Shown: positions 34,675-44,356, numbered from the stretch's first letter. The stretch: DNA of 64,000 nucleotides from Natronoarchaeum mannanilyticum (GCF_039522665.1 NZ_BAAADV010000003.1:350124-414123), one strand, 5' to 3'. The notes: generated by a model not told the origin, from the sequence alone. Made by a program: numbers and translations.

Positions 34675-35624
34675 ACGAGAGTCAGATCGAACGGTCGAAG
34701 GCGATCCAGCGCCGCACCGGGCGGACGTTCCACGTCGCCACGCGGTTTCTCCCGGAGCGCGTCCGCTACCCGACGTACGTGCTGTACGCCTTTTTCCGCG
34801 TGGCCGACGAGATCGTCGACGACGCCGAGGGCGTCCCGCCCGAGGAACAGGCCGCCGAGCTCGAATCGCTCCGCGCCCAGGCGCTCGGCGAGGCGGAACC
34901 GGACGGGCCGGTGCTCGCGGCATTCCGCGAAATCGCCGACGAGCACGGAATCTCCGACGAGGAGATCGACACGTTCCTCGACGCGATGAAATCGGACATC
35001 GTGACGAGCCGCTACGAGACTTACGAGGATCTGGAGGCGTACATGCGCGGGTCGGCGTCGGCGGTCGGCGTGATGATGACCGAGGTGATGGACCCCGAGC
35101 GCCCGGAGGACGCCGTTCCCCACGCGGTCGCGCTGGGCGAGGCGTTCCAGATGACCAACTTCATCCGGGACGTCCGCGAGGACGTGATCGACCGCGACCG
35201 GATCTACCTGCCCGAGGAAACCCTACGGAACAACGGCGTCGAGCCCGAGCAGATCGAGCGCCTGGAGTTCTCGCCGGGCGTCGCCGACGCCGTCCGCGAC
35301 GAACTCCGCCGGACCGAGCAGCTCTACCGCGAGGGCGTCGCCGGCATCGAGTACCTGCCCGAGGACTGCCAGTTCCCGGTCGTGCTGTCGGCCGTCCTGT
35401 ACGCCGACCACCACCGGCTGATCCGGGCCTGCGAGTACGACGTGGTGAACAACGAGCCGAGCCTCTCGACCGCGCGGAAGCTCTGGCTCGCCGCCCGGAC
35501 GCGCTGGCACTGGCAGTGGAACAAGGACCCGGAAGCGGTGTTCCGGCGCGCGAGCGCCGTGTCGCCGCCGGAGCGCCCGGGATCGGATCGGGGCGCGGTC
35601 GACGGCGTGCCGACGCCGGACTGA
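34668..35624 (+). CDS. crtB: Phytoene synthase
   Basis: A 318-residue squalene/phytoene synthase that condenses two geranylgeranyl diphosphates to phytoene, the first carotenoid step. Both Asp-rich sites are present: YAFFRVADEIVDDAE near residue 50 and QMTNFIRDVREDVIDRDRIYLP near 165. Length and motifs match archaeal CrtB. It is convergent with the crtD-lyeJ-cruF operon, so early and late carotenoid genes are separately transcribed. The start codon overlaps an upstream 18-codon ORF. Confidence 0.94.
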   Translation: MVDESQIERSKAIQRRTGRTFHVATRFLPERVRYPTYVLYAFFRVADEIVDDAEGVPPEEQAAELESLRAQALGEAEPDGPVLAAFREIADEHGISDEEIDTFLDAMKSDIVTSRYETYEDLEAYMRGSASAVGVMMTEVMDPERPEDAVPHAVALGEAFQMTNFIRDVREDVIDRDRIYLPEETLRNNGVEPEQIERLEFSPGVADAVRDELRRTEQLYREGVAGIEYLPEDCQFPVVLSAVLYADHHRLIRACEYDVVNNEPSLSTARKLWLAARTRWHWQWNKDPEAVFRRASAVSPPERPGSDRGAVDGVPTPD

Positions 35625-35676
35625 TTCTTCGCCCGCCGAGCGATCGACGCCGCACTCGCCAGTCACCCGCTCGCCC

Positions 35677-36588
35677 TCAGTCGTCAGCCGGCCTCGGCCC
35701 GCGACTCGCGGCCAGCCCCGCGACGTCGAACCGGTCTGCCCGAACCAGCACGGCGAGCAGCGCGACGGCCAGCGCGACCGGGACGTAGTTGCCGAAGTAG
35801 AGGTTCACCAGCCCCCAGAGGACGCCGAAGCTGATCAGGTCGTCGAGCACGTACTCGCAGCGCTCCAGGCGCTCGGCCAGCCCGTCGGCGTCGAACGACG
35901 CCGACAGCACCGCGACGGCGACGACTCCAGAAAGGACCCAGCCGACGTAGTTCCGCGCGGGCACGCCGTAGTAGGTTCCGGGCGTCTCCCAGCCCCAGAA
36001 GCCCAGCGCCACCGCGCCCGGATCGAGCACGAGATCCATCCCGACGACGACGGCGAGCACGGCCAGCAAGCGCGCCGCGGCGCCGAGCCGATCCTTCGAG
36101 AGCAGCGTCACGAGCAGGTAGCTATTGAGAAGGATCGGGAAGTAAAACACGGGCAACGCGAGCGGAACGGCGCCGAACAGCATCGGCCCGAGATCGATCA
36201 GGTACTCGAACTCGCCGTAGAGGACGCCGGTGTAGACGCCGAGGAGTTCGACGCCGTAGGTGAACGCCGCGAGGACGCCGAGGCCGGCCAGCGCTCGGCG
36301 GTCGACCAGCGGCAGCAGGCCGCCGATCAGCGGCAGGCGCATCACCAGCACCGCGCCCAGCAGCAACAGCGGGTTGAACGCGACTCGCTGGGGAATGGCG
36401 CCCTCCGCGGCGGCGATCAGCAGGACGACGCCGACCAGCGGGAACGTGATCGCGATCGTCACCCGGTTGTCGCGAACGAGGGCGTCCAGCCGTCGCTCGA
36501 TCGCCCGCCGGTTCGTCGGGGGCCCGTCGGCGTCGGTCGTCGTGCCGACTTCGGCATCGTTCGTCGACCCGACCTCGCCGTCAGTCAT
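35677..36588 (-). CDS. cruF: Bisanhydrobacterioruberin hydratase CruF
   Basis: A 303-residue polytopic membrane protein with about eight hydrophobic segments and the CruF motifs LLGVYTGVLYGEFEY and DLVLDPGAVALGFWGW. It hydrates the ends of bisanhydrobacterioruberin to give bacterioruberin, the C50 red pigment of haloarchaea. The N-terminal 30 residues are acidic and disordered. It is the last gene of the operon, 57 bp after lyeJ, and convergent with crtB 52 bp away. Confidence 0.92.
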   Translation of the reverse strand: MTDGEVGSTNDAEVGTTTDADGPPTNRRAIERRLDALVRDNRVTIAITFPLVGVVLLIAAAEGAIPQRVAFNPLLLLGAVLVMRLPLIGGLLPLVDRRALAGLGVLAAFTYGVELLGVYTGVLYGEFEYLIDLGPMLFGAVPLALPVFYFPILLNSYLLVTLLSKDRLGAAARLLAVLAVVVGMDLVLDPGAVALGFWGWETPGTYYGVPARNYVGWVLSGVVAVAVLSASFDADGLAERLERCEYVLDDLISFGVLWGLVNLYFGNYVPVALAVALLAVLVRADRFDVAGLAASRGPRPADD

Positions 36589-36645
36589 CGGCAGACACTC
36601 CGGGCGGTAGACACATCAACGCGGCGGTCGCGGCGTCGAACAGCG

Positions 36646-37542
36646 TCACACTGGCAGTCCTCCCGAAAGAACCCACAGCCCGCCCATCGTCAGCGCGGCG
36701 CCGACGACCGTGTTGATCGCCGGGAACCACCAGTACGCCCGGTCGACGTCGATACCGAGGAGCGGGACGCCGACGGCCAACAGCGGGTAGACCGCCAGCG
36801 CGGCGCCCAGCCGGAGGTCGATCGCGCCGAACGCCGCCGCCGCGAGCGTCCAGCAGACCGCGCAGTAGGCGAACGTCGCCCGCTCGCCCAGTCGCGTCGC
36901 GGTCGTCTCGATGCCCGCTCGGCGGTCGGGTTCGATGTCGGGGATCGCCGAGAACGTGTGCATCCCCATCGCCCAGAGCCAGGCGCCGGCGATCGCGAGT
37001 ACCGGGGGTTGGGCGCCCGCCAGCGCGGCGTAGGCGGCGAACCCGGGCAGCACGTACAGCCCGTTCGAGATCGAATCGAGCAGCGGCGTCGTCTTGAATC
37101 GCAGCGGCGGCGCGCTGTACTGCGAGCCGAGGATCACGAACCCGGCGATCCAGAGCTGGGCGGGGTCGGGCACCAGCGCGATCAGCAGGACGGCCGCCAG
37201 CGCGCAGACGACCACCGCGTAGACGACGAACGGCTCGCCGCCGAAGCGCGCCTCGGGCGCGTCGGCGTCTTTCTTGGGGTTCGCGGCGTCGATATCGGCG
37301 TCGTACACGTCGTTGATGCCGTAGAGGAACACGTTCGCGGGCACCAGGAAGTACGCGAACAGCGCGACGAGGACGGGCGACGCCAGATCGGAGAGTTCGC
37401 CGGCGCCGTAGACCGCCCCGACCAGCACCGGCCCCGCGAGGTAGAGCCAGAAGCGCGGCCGCGAGAGGACGAAGAGGCGGCGGAGCTTCGCGCCGAGCGT
37501 GGCGTACTCATCGGTGGCGTCGGTTTCTGTAGTCGAGGTCAT
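36646..37542 (-). CDS. lyeJ: Lycopene elongase/hydratase LyeJ (UbiA family prenyltransferase)
   Basis: A 298-residue UbiA-type prenyltransferase with the two Asp-rich sites NDVYDADIDAANPKK and DIEPDRRAGIETTA and about eight membrane segments. In haloarchaea LyeJ adds C5 units to lycopene on the way to bacterioruberin. It lies between crtD (10 bp upstream) and cruF, the standard order of this operon. Confidence 0.93.
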   Translation of the reverse strand: MTSTTETDATDEYATLGAKLRRLFVLSRPRFWLYLAGPVLVGAVYGAGELSDLASPVLVALFAYFLVPANVFLYGINDVYDADIDAANPKKDADAPEARFGGEPFVVYAVVVCALAAVLLIALVPDPAQLWIAGFVILGSQYSAPPLRFKTTPLLDSISNGLYVLPGFAAYAALAGAQPPVLAIAGAWLWAMGMHTFSAIPDIEPDRRAGIETTATRLGERATFAYCAVCWTLAAAAFGAIDLRLGAALAVYPLLAVGVPLLGIDVDRAYWWFPAINTVVGAALTMGGLWVLSGGLPV

Positions 37543-37552
37543 CGCTGGCGGG

Positions 37553-39037
37553 TCACTTGCCGTAATCCTCGATCAGCTTCGCCGCGGCGTGCTCGCCGCT
37601 GATCAGGCACATCGGGACGCCGATGCCGGGGTTGGTGTAGGAGCCGGCGAAGTACAGCCCGTCGACGGCGTCGGACCGGTGGTTGGGCCGGAACAGCGAC
37701 GTCTGGGTGAGCGTGTGGGCCATCCCGAGCGCGGTGCCGCCGTAGCTGTTGTACCGGTCGGCGAAATCGGAGACGGTGAACCGTTCCTCGACGACGATCC
37801 GATCTCGCAGGTCGGTGCCGGTGTTCTCGCGGATGTCGTCGAGGACGAGCTCGCGGTAGCGGTCGCGGGTTGCTTCGTCGTCGTCGAGGTCGGGCGCGAT
37901 CGGGACGAGGGCAAAGAGGTTGCTGTGGCCCTCGGGCGCCACGTCGTCGTCGGTCTTCGAGGGGACACAGAGGTAGTACGCGGGATCGTCGGGCCACTCG
38001 GGCGCCTCGAAGATCTGGTCGAAGTGCTGGTGCCAGTCGGTCGGCAGCACCAGCGTGTGGTGAGCCAGTTCCGGCACGTCGCCCTCGACGCCGAGATACA
38101 GCAGGAACGCGGAGGGCGCGTAGGTTCGGTCGTCCCAGTAGTCGGCGTCGTACTGGCGATTTTGGGGGTGGAGCAGCTCCTGTTCGGTGTGGGCCATGTC
38201 GGCGTCGCTGACCACCAGATCCACCTCGTGGGCGCCGCGCTCGGTCTCGACGCGGAAGGCGTTCTCCCGACCCTTGATCTCGGTGACGGCCTCGCCGGTC
38301 CGGTACTCGACGCCGAGTTCGTCGCCCAGCTCGACGATGCCGTCGACGACCGCGCCCATCCCGCCGTCGGGATACCAGACGCCGAGATTAAAGTCGACGT
38401 GGCTCATCAGGTTGTACAGCGCGGGCGTGTTCGTCGGCGAGCCGCCCAGGAAGACGAGCGTGTACTGGACGATCTGCTGGAGCTTGGGGTGCTCGAAGTA
38501 GTCCTCGACGTGGTCCTGCATCGAGCCGATCAGCGAGAGCCCGCGGGCGTTCTTCAGGACGTCCCGGTCGAGCCAGTCGCGCGGGCGGCTTCGGTCGGTG
38601 TAGACGAAGTGCTCCATCCCGACCTCGTAGTTCTCGCGGGACTGTTCGAGGTAGCGCTCCAGAGCCTCGCCGGCGCCGGGCTCGTAGGACTCGAACGTCT
38701 GCTTGTTCGCGTCCATATCGGGCAGCATGTCGACCCGATCGCCGTCCTTGAAGAAGATCCGGTAGTGGGGGTCGAGCCGTTCGAGGTCGTAGTACTCCTC
38801 GGGATGGCGGTCGAAGTACCCGAAGAAACGCTCGAAGGCGTCGGGCATCAGGTACCACGAGGGGCCCATGTCGAACCGGAACCCGTCGCGTTCGAGCGTG
38901 CTCGCCCGCCCGCCGAGCTGGTCGTTCTTCTCGAGCAGCGTCACGTCCGCCCCGGCGTCGGCCAGGTAGCAGGCGCTCGACAGTCCGCCGAACCCGCCGC
39001 CGACGACGGCGACGGAGCGGCCCGACAGGGGTTGCAT
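37553..39037 (-). CDS. crtD: Carotenoid 3,4-desaturase CrtD (CrtI family)
   Basis: A 494-residue FAD-dependent phytoene-desaturase-family enzyme. The Rossmann motif is VAVVGGGFGGLSSACYLADAGADVTLLEKNDQLGGRAS; the C-terminal FAD motif is GLYFAGSYTNPGIGVPMCLISGEHAA. Its position as first gene before lyeJ and cruF identifies it as CrtD rather than the phytoene desaturase CrtI, which is not in this window. A TTTAACTTT box about 27 nt upstream marks a leaderless promoter for the operon. Confidence 0.9.
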   Translation of the reverse strand: MQPLSGRSVAVVGGGFGGLSSACYLADAGADVTLLEKNDQLGGRASTLERDGFRFDMGPSWYLMPDAFERFFGYFDRHPEEYYDLERLDPHYRIFFKDGDRVDMLPDMDANKQTFESYEPGAGEALERYLEQSRENYEVGMEHFVYTDRSRPRDWLDRDVLKNARGLSLIGSMQDHVEDYFEHPKLQQIVQYTLVFLGGSPTNTPALYNLMSHVDFNLGVWYPDGGMGAVVDGIVELGDELGVEYRTGEAVTEIKGRENAFRVETERGAHEVDLVVSDADMAHTEQELLHPQNRQYDADYWDDRTYAPSAFLLYLGVEGDVPELAHHTLVLPTDWHQHFDQIFEAPEWPDDPAYYLCVPSKTDDDVAPEGHSNLFALVPIAPDLDDDEATRDRYRELVLDDIRENTGTDLRDRIVVEERFTVSDFADRYNSYGGTALGMAHTLTQTSLFRPNHRSDAVDGLYFAGSYTNPGIGVPMCLISGEHAAAKLIEDYGK

Positions 39038-39154
39038 GAGCGAACGGTAGGACGGGCGAAAGTTAAAGCCGGGTAGTCGCGGCAGGGCGGACGCGCCGCT
39101 GTCGGAGCGAGCTTCACGCGAAAAAGAACGACGCCCGAGGAAGCCGGTCGCGGC

Positions 39155-39400
39155 CTACATGTCGCCGCGGACGCGAATCTCGTCGTCGGTGACGTCCTCG
39201 ATCATCTCCTCCTGGAGCGGGTACGTGTCGTCGTCCGTGTCGCCCCAGCCGAGTTTGGACTTCAGCTGGTCCGTCATTCCGGGGTCCGGATCGACGTGGG
39301 CCGTCCCGGCCCGAACGTCTTTCACCATGCCGATCTCGTCGCCGCGGTCGTTCACTACCTTCTTCCCCTGGTCGTCGTCCGTGATCTCGGTTCGGGCCAT
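39155..39400 (-). CDS. Small PRC-barrel-like protein
   Basis: An 81-residue acidic protein beginning MARTEITDDDQGKKVVNDRG, with the strand pattern GKKVVNDRGDEIGMVKDVRAG of PRC-barrel domains and a tail rich in Asp. Such proteins are frequent in haloarchaea; some relatives act in RNA metabolism or cell division, but this one is uncharacterised. The nearest TATA-like TTTATCAG is about 70 nt upstream, so the mRNA probably has a leader of some 40 nt. Confidence 0.75.
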   Translation of the reverse strand: MARTEITDDDQGKKVVNDRGDEIGMVKDVRAGTAHVDPDPGMTDQLKSKLGWGDTDDDTYPLQEEMIEDVTDDEIRVRGDM

Positions 39401-39520
39401 GGTTGAATCCGGCGGGCGCGCTCGCGGTCGTCGCCCGCCGTATCGGGACTGACCACGAGCGCACTGATAAACCGCAGTCGTGGTCGTTCGAAAAGTCTTG
39501 CTGACCGAACGTGGGGTCGA

Positions 39521-40060
39521 CTACAGCTCCCGCTCGCTGGAGGGATCGTCGAGATCCCAGAGCAACTCGGGGAGGAAGGCGTCGAGATTGTCGATCACGC
39601 GGCGCTCGCTGACGTCCAGCCCGTCGCAGTGCTCGTGGGCCGAATCGCGGATGCCGACGTGGATCTCGCCGTCCTCGACCGAGACGGCGAGCGGGAACAC
39701 CGAACAGCGCGCGGGCTTCCAGTCGTGCTCGTCGTGGAGCGCGCAGAGCCCGTCGTCACGCAGGAAGTAACACGCCTGCCCGTCGTCGCCGACGTGCTCG
39801 TCGCGATCCTTCTCTTCCTTCCGGACGAAGTCCTGCCCGCGGAACTGCGTCGTCGTCTCGCCGAGCGGCGCGCGCTCGGCGAGCTCGTAGAAGTCCTCCT
39901 CGTACAGCAAGACGCCGTGCTGACAGCACCAGGTGCAGTCCTCGACGCACTCGAAGGTCAGGTCGGGATCGAAGTCGACGACGACCTCCCGGCCGGGGTA
40001 CACCTCCACGCGGGGCTGGCCCTCGCCCGCTGCGCCGTCGGCGTCGGCCTCGGATGACAC
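39521..40060 (-). CDS. YkgJ family cysteine-cluster protein
   Basis: A 179-residue protein with the metal-chelating cysteine pattern of the YkgJ/UPF0153 family: CVEDCTWCCQHGV near 40, then CYFLRDDGLCALHDEHDWKPARCSVFPL, and a final EHCDGLD. Such proteins bind zinc or an Fe-S cluster; function is unknown. GTG start at 40060 has a CCCTTTTTGCC box about 27 nt upstream. Confidence 0.85.
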   Translation of the reverse strand: MSSEADADGAAGEGQPRVEVYPGREVVVDFDPDLTFECVEDCTWCCQHGVLLYEEDFYELAERAPLGETTTQFRGQDFVRKEEKDRDEHVGDDGQACYFLRDDGLCALHDEHDWKPARCSVFPLAVSVEDGEIHVGIRDSAHEHCDGLDVSERRVIDNLDAFLPELLWDLDDPSSEREL

Positions 40061-40264
40061 GGGCGTCCGTAGCGCGTCACGGGCAAAAAGGGGCGCGCTC
40101 CGATCGCACCGGGCGTCGCGGCAGCCCGCTCACCGGCGGCGTCGATACCGACACTTGTTGCCAAACCCTTTGATCGACATTGAGTGTCATACTAGGCCCC
40201 TATATCAATTTTAAACATACCCCGGATAGGCTTATATGGGAAATCGGAGTATCTTCAGGTAGCC

Positions 40265-40450
40265 ATGAACGGCACCGCACCCACCACGAACTGGAGCGAT
40301 CCCTCGACCTGTCCGTTTTGCGATAGCGAGTTAGCCGACCCCGGCGCCGGCTTCATCGACCACATCCACGAGAGCCCCGACTGCGAGAGCGGCTTCGACC
40401 AGTGGCGCTCGAACGTCAGCGGCGACATGGGCGGAGAGTGGTCCGGATGA
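40265..40450 (+). CDS. Small zinc-finger protein paired with an HTH protein (DUF7501-like)
   Basis: A 61-residue protein with CPFCDSELADPGAGFIDHIHESPDCESGF arranged as Cys-x2-Cys, His-x-His and Cys, a likely single zinc site. A clear TATA box CTTATATG lies about 30 nt upstream, so the mRNA is leaderless. The stop overlaps the next start (ATGA at 40447), coupling it to a small HTH protein; this pairing recurs in haloarchaea to my knowledge. Function unknown, probably regulatory. Confidence 0.8.
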   Translation: MNGTAPTTNWSDPSTCPFCDSELADPGAGFIDHIHESPDCESGFDQWRSNVSGDMGGEWSG

Positions 40451-40677
40451 GCCTGGCTACGTCGGTTCAGGAGACCCGCACCGGATCGCTGCCCGAGAGC
40501 ATCGAATCGCCGACGGCGAAGCTGGTCTACCTCGCGCTGGACGCCAACGGCACCGCGACCGTCGACGAGCTCCGGGAGACGCTGGACCTCCAGAAGCTGG
40601 TCCTGTTCGAGACGCTCGGGACCCTGGAGTCGAAGGGCCTCGTCGCGGCCGACGGGCGCTACTACCTGACGACGTAG
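40447..40677 (+). CDS. Small MarR/TrmB-like winged-helix protein
   Basis: A 76-residue single-domain winged helix: SPTAKLVYLALDANGTATVDELRETLDLQKLVLFETLGTLESKGLVAADGRYYLTT. Helix 3 and the wing are visible, and the protein lacks any effector domain. It is translated with the upstream zinc-finger protein and the two may act together on DNA (inference). Confidence 0.85.
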   Translation: MSLATSVQETRTGSLPESIESPTAKLVYLALDANGTATVDELRETLDLQKLVLFETLGTLESKGLVAADGRYYLTT

Positions 40678-40712
40678 GCGAGTCGACGCCCCCGTTTCGA
40701 TCTGCGGGTCTG

Positions 40713-40755
40713 CCGGCCGTCACGGCCGGGCTGCCGTTCTCTTCGTTCGTTTTTC
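40713..40755 (+). terminator. Terminator of the zinc-finger/HTH operon
   Basis: Perfect 7 bp stem CCGGCCG-TCA-CGGCCGG (40713-40729) followed by a pyrimidine-rich run ending in five T residues at about 40750-40755. Confidence 0.55.
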
Positions 40756-40839
40756 CGACGTGCTGTCGGCATCGACCGTCACTGCGCGCACCGTGTACCC
40801 GGGAGCACGCTTATGAAGCCGCTCTGAGAGGACGTTCGC

Positions 40840-41037
40840 ATGGCGGACGATCCAGCGCTCGACAACTTTCAGCAGTGGCAACTGGGAATCGCGGTACTGA
40901 TCGGCGTCGTGGTCGTCGCGGCGCTCGCCGCGACGGCGCTGCAGGTGCTGTCGATCCCGTTCGGCACCGAGATCGGAACGGTCGGCGGCGCGATCGTCGC
41001 GTTCCTCGCGTTTTCGTACTGGTTCTACGGGCGATAG
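40840..41037 (+). CDS. Small two-helix membrane protein
   Basis: A 65-residue protein with two hydrophobic helices at about 14-36 and 44-62 (ending FSYWFYGR) and a short acidic N-terminus. A CGCTTATG box lies about 28 nt upstream, which supports expression as a leaderless mRNA. I recognise it as a type of haloarchaeal small membrane protein without known function. Confidence 0.75.
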   Translation: MADDPALDNFQQWQLGIAVLIGVVVVAALAATALQVLSIPFGTEIGTVGGAIVAFLAFSYWFYGR

Positions 41038-41156
41038 AAGGCGTATCGACGGTCGAATCGAGACGACGGCGGTGACGAAACCGAGTTCGTCGCCGCCGTC
41101 GAGCTGGACGCCGCTGCCGCCGCGTCGTCCCGACGCGAAAAACGAGAGCTACGAGA

Positions 41157-43847
41157 TTATCCGGTGTTCTTCATGCCCGCCGCGATGCCCTTGACCGTCA
41201 GGCGCAGCGTCTGTTCCTCCAGATCCGTCCGGTGGGTCTGTTTGAGCAGGTGCGTCTGGAGCAGGTTCAGCGGGTCGACGTAGGGGTTGCGCCGCTCCAA
41301 GCTCTCGCGGAGCCACTCCCGGTCGATCGGGTGGTCGCGGCCGGTGATCTCGACGACGTGGTCGATCGCGCGCTCGTACTCGTCGGTGACCCGCGGGAAG
41401 AACTGCTCGCGCAGGTCCTCGGTCGCGAGGTCGGCGTACTCGGCGGCGATCTCCATGTCGGTGCGCCCGAGCGCCATCGCGGCGTTGTCGAGCTTCGTGC
41501 GGAAGAACGGCCACTCCTCGTACATCGACTGGAGCGTCTCGACGTCGCCGCCGTTATCCAGGTAGGCCTCGATGCCGGTCGCGAGCGCGTACCAGCCCGG
41601 CAGGATACACCGCGACTGGGTCCACGAGAACACCCACGGGATCGCGCGCAGGTCCTCGACGTTGCGCTCGCCCGAGCGCGAGGCCGGGCGCGAGCCCATG
41701 TTGAGGTTCTCGATGACGGTGATCGGCGTCGCCTCCTCGAAGTACTGGACGAATCCCTCCGTTTCGAGCAGGTCGCGGTACTCGTCCCGGGCGGCGTCGG
41801 CCATGGTGTCCATGACGTCGAACCACTCCTCGGGGACGTCCTCGACGGGCTGCTCGATCGAGCGTTTGCGCGCCCGGAGCTGGGCGTTGAGCATCTGCTC
41901 GACGTTGCGCTCGGCGATGCGCTGGTTGCCGTACTTCTCGGCGATCGCCTCGCCCTGCTCGGTGAACTTGACCTGCCCCGTGACCGTGGAGTTCGGCAGC
42001 GAGAGCAGGGCATCGTTCATCGGACCGCCGCCGCGAGAGATCGAGCCGCCGCGGCCGTGGAACAGCCGCATCGTCACGTCGAAGTCGTCGCAGATCTCGG
42101 CGAGCCGGCGCTGGTTCTTGTACAGCGACCAGTTGGCCGCGAGGAACCCGTTCTCCTTGTTGGAGTCGGAGTAGCCCAGCATGATCTCCTGGGTGTTGCC
42201 CCGCGCGTCGAGGGCCATCTCGTAGGCCTCGTTCTCGTAGAGCGTGCCCATGATCCGACGGGCGCCCGACAGCGCGCTCTCGGTTTCGAGCAGCGGGACG
42301 ATGTCGAGCCCGCAGTGGCCCGGCAGCTCGACCACGTCGGCCTGGTCGGCCAGGAACAGCACTTCCATGACGTGGCTGGGCTCCTCGGTCATCGAGATGG
42401 CGTACGTGTCGATCGCCTCGATGCCGAACTCCTCCTGCCAGTCGGCCAGCCGGTCGAATCGTTCGAGGACGCGGGCGGCGTCGTCGGAGACGTCCGACTG
42501 GTCCTCCAGGTCGATGACGCGCTCGTCCTGCAGGACGGCCTCGGTCAGCGTCTCCATGCGCTCGTCTTCGTCCATCGACTCGTAGTCGATGCCCTCGCGG
42601 GCCAGCGCCTCCGCGACCGCCGCGGTGTGCATCTCCTGGTGGTCGCGCAGGTCAAGGCTGGCGAGGCTGAAGCCGAACGTGTCGACCTTGCGGGCCAGCG
42701 GATCGATGTGGGCCTCGGCGACGGAGTCGGCGTCGTTCGCGCGCAGGCTCTGGGCGAGCACGTCGAGGTCGTCCTGCAGTTCGGCGACGTCGTCGTAGCC
42801 GCCGGGGCGGACGTCGCCGACCCGGCGCAGGCGCTCGCGCATCAGCTTGAGCTTCTGGCGGTACGGCTCGTCGGGGTAGCGCTCGTCGACCTCCTCGGCG
42901 AGGCCGGGCAGGCGCTCGAAGTCGGCCGCGAGCGACTCCTCGAAGCGATCGCCGACCTCGATGCGGGCGCCGTCCTGGCTCAGCACGCCCGAGAGGCGCT
43001 TGAGCTCGCCGGCGTACCGGTCGAGGACGACCGCGCGCTGGCGTTCCAGGGTGGTCTCGGTGACCTCCGGCGTCACGAAGGGGTTGCCGTCGCGGTCGCT
43101 GCCGGCCCACGAGCGGAACTCGAACAGCTTCGGAATGTCGAGGTCGTCGTCGAACTCCTCGACCAGCGCGTCGTCGAGCTCGTCGTACACCTCGCCGACG
43201 ATGTCGAACAGGGTGTTCTCGAGGTACCACTGGACGTTGCGCGCCTCGTCCTCGGGCTCGGGCCGGCGGTTCCGGACCTGCGGCGTCTGCCAGAGGCTGG
43301 TGACCTCGGCGTCGATGTCGCGCTCGACCTGGCTCTGCTCCTTGCTGGTGAGCCGGCGCTCGTCGAGCGTCTCGAGGTGGTTCGACACCGACCGCAGCTT
43401 CGACTTGACGGTCTTGCGCCGCGCTTCCGTCGGGTGAGCGGTGAAGGTCGGCTCGATGAGGACGTCGTCGAGGACCTGCTGGGCCTCCTCGGCGTCCATC
43501 TCGGCCAGCTCCTCGGCGGCGGTTTCGAGGCTATCGTCGAGGGTCTCCTCGTGGGAGCCCGTCCGGATGGCCCGGACGCGCTCGCGCTCTTCCGCGAGGT
43601 TGATCAGTTCGAAGTACGTCGTAAACGCCCGCGCCACGATGCTCTCGCGGTCGGGGGTCAGCCCGTTGAGCTCGTCGTGGAGCGGCTGGCGCGAGTCGAG
43701 CTCGCCGTCCCGGTAGTCGATCGCGGACGTTCGGAGCGTCTCGACGGTCTCGAACGCCGACCGCGAGGTCTGGTCCTCCAGCACGTCCCCGAGCAGGGCG
43801 CCGAGTTCGCGCACGTCCTGGCGGACGTCCCTGTCGTGTAATCGCAT
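41157..43847 (-). CDS. ppc: Phosphoenolpyruvate carboxylase
   Basis: An 896-residue bacterial-type PEP carboxylase that makes oxaloacetate from PEP and bicarbonate, refilling the TCA cycle. Catalytic segments are FTAHPTEARRKT with the active-site His, GSDRDGNPFVTPEVT, LGYSDSNKENGFLAANW and FHGRGGSISRGGGP; the C-terminus ends in the conserved MKNTG. It is full length. A TTTTAGCC box about 29 nt upstream marks a leaderless promoter. Single gene. Confidence 0.97.
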   Translation of the reverse strand: MRLHDRDVRQDVRELGALLGDVLEDQTSRSAFETVETLRTSAIDYRDGELDSRQPLHDELNGLTPDRESIVARAFTTYFELINLAEERERVRAIRTGSHEETLDDSLETAAEELAEMDAEEAQQVLDDVLIEPTFTAHPTEARRKTVKSKLRSVSNHLETLDERRLTSKEQSQVERDIDAEVTSLWQTPQVRNRRPEPEDEARNVQWYLENTLFDIVGEVYDELDDALVEEFDDDLDIPKLFEFRSWAGSDRDGNPFVTPEVTETTLERQRAVVLDRYAGELKRLSGVLSQDGARIEVGDRFEESLAADFERLPGLAEEVDERYPDEPYRQKLKLMRERLRRVGDVRPGGYDDVAELQDDLDVLAQSLRANDADSVAEAHIDPLARKVDTFGFSLASLDLRDHQEMHTAAVAEALAREGIDYESMDEDERMETLTEAVLQDERVIDLEDQSDVSDDAARVLERFDRLADWQEEFGIEAIDTYAISMTEEPSHVMEVLFLADQADVVELPGHCGLDIVPLLETESALSGARRIMGTLYENEAYEMALDARGNTQEIMLGYSDSNKENGFLAANWSLYKNQRRLAEICDDFDVTMRLFHGRGGSISRGGGPMNDALLSLPNSTVTGQVKFTEQGEAIAEKYGNQRIAERNVEQMLNAQLRARKRSIEQPVEDVPEEWFDVMDTMADAARDEYRDLLETEGFVQYFEEATPITVIENLNMGSRPASRSGERNVEDLRAIPWVFSWTQSRCILPGWYALATGIEAYLDNGGDVETLQSMYEEWPFFRTKLDNAAMALGRTDMEIAAEYADLATEDLREQFFPRVTDEYERAIDHVVEITGRDHPIDREWLRESLERRNPYVDPLNLLQTHLLKQTHRTDLEEQTLRLTVKGIAAGMKNTG

Positions 43848-44104
43848 ATCTCCCGAATATAACCCCGACGGCTAAAACTCTCCGGAACGTCACCGGACGC
43901 GCCGGGTTTGACGGTCGATAGTGATGGATTTCGGTCAGTACGGGCGACGCCGTCCCGAGCGTAGCGGCCGGTTACGGACCGAATTCTGCCACGCAGTCCC
44001 GAGCAGCGTGCGTAACGGTAGCTTACCGCTAAGCGACAGGGACATCGCGGCGTCACAGCTCCACGTCCCTCGGGCGCGAGGCTCCCCGCGGCCGGCGCGA
44101 CCGC

Positions 44105-44356
44105 TCAGAACCCCTCGTCGACGGTCACGCGCCCGCCCTCGTACACGGTCACCGCCTTGCCCTCGTACTCGAAGGCGACCCGCAGATCCGCGTCGGATCG
44201 CCGGAACAGCGCGCCGAGCGCGTCCGGATCCAGCGTCGGATACAGCGGCGGCAGCTCCGCCACTCGCCTGTCGTCCGCGTCGGCGACGCCTTCGAGGACC
44301 CGGAGCGCGAGCTCGTCGTCGCATCGGTCGACGTCGAATCTCCCTGACCGGTCCAT
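44105..44356 (-). CDS. HalOD1 output-domain protein
   Basis: An 83-residue single-domain HalOD1 protein (ALRVLEGVADADDRRVAELPPLYPTLDPDAL, then AFEYEGKAVTVYEGGRVTV). HalOD1 is a haloarchaeal output domain usually found with sensor or receiver domains; single-domain copies are common and uncharacterised. Start at 44356 (MDRSGRFD) was chosen over 44377 because the TATA-like CTATTTAA box is centred about 31 nt upstream of 44356 and would lie only 10 nt from 44377. Confidence 0.8.
   Translation of the reverse strand: MDRSGRFDVDRCDDELALRVLEGVADADDRRVAELPPLYPTLDPDALGALFRRSDADLRVAFEYEGKAVTVYEGGRVTVDEGF

Noticed and set aside
41232-43841. 869-codon plus-strand frame opposite ppc
   Set aside because: It is antisense to a full-length PEP carboxylase; high G+C removes stops from the opposite strand. 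Its composition is Val/Arg/Leu-rich without motifs.
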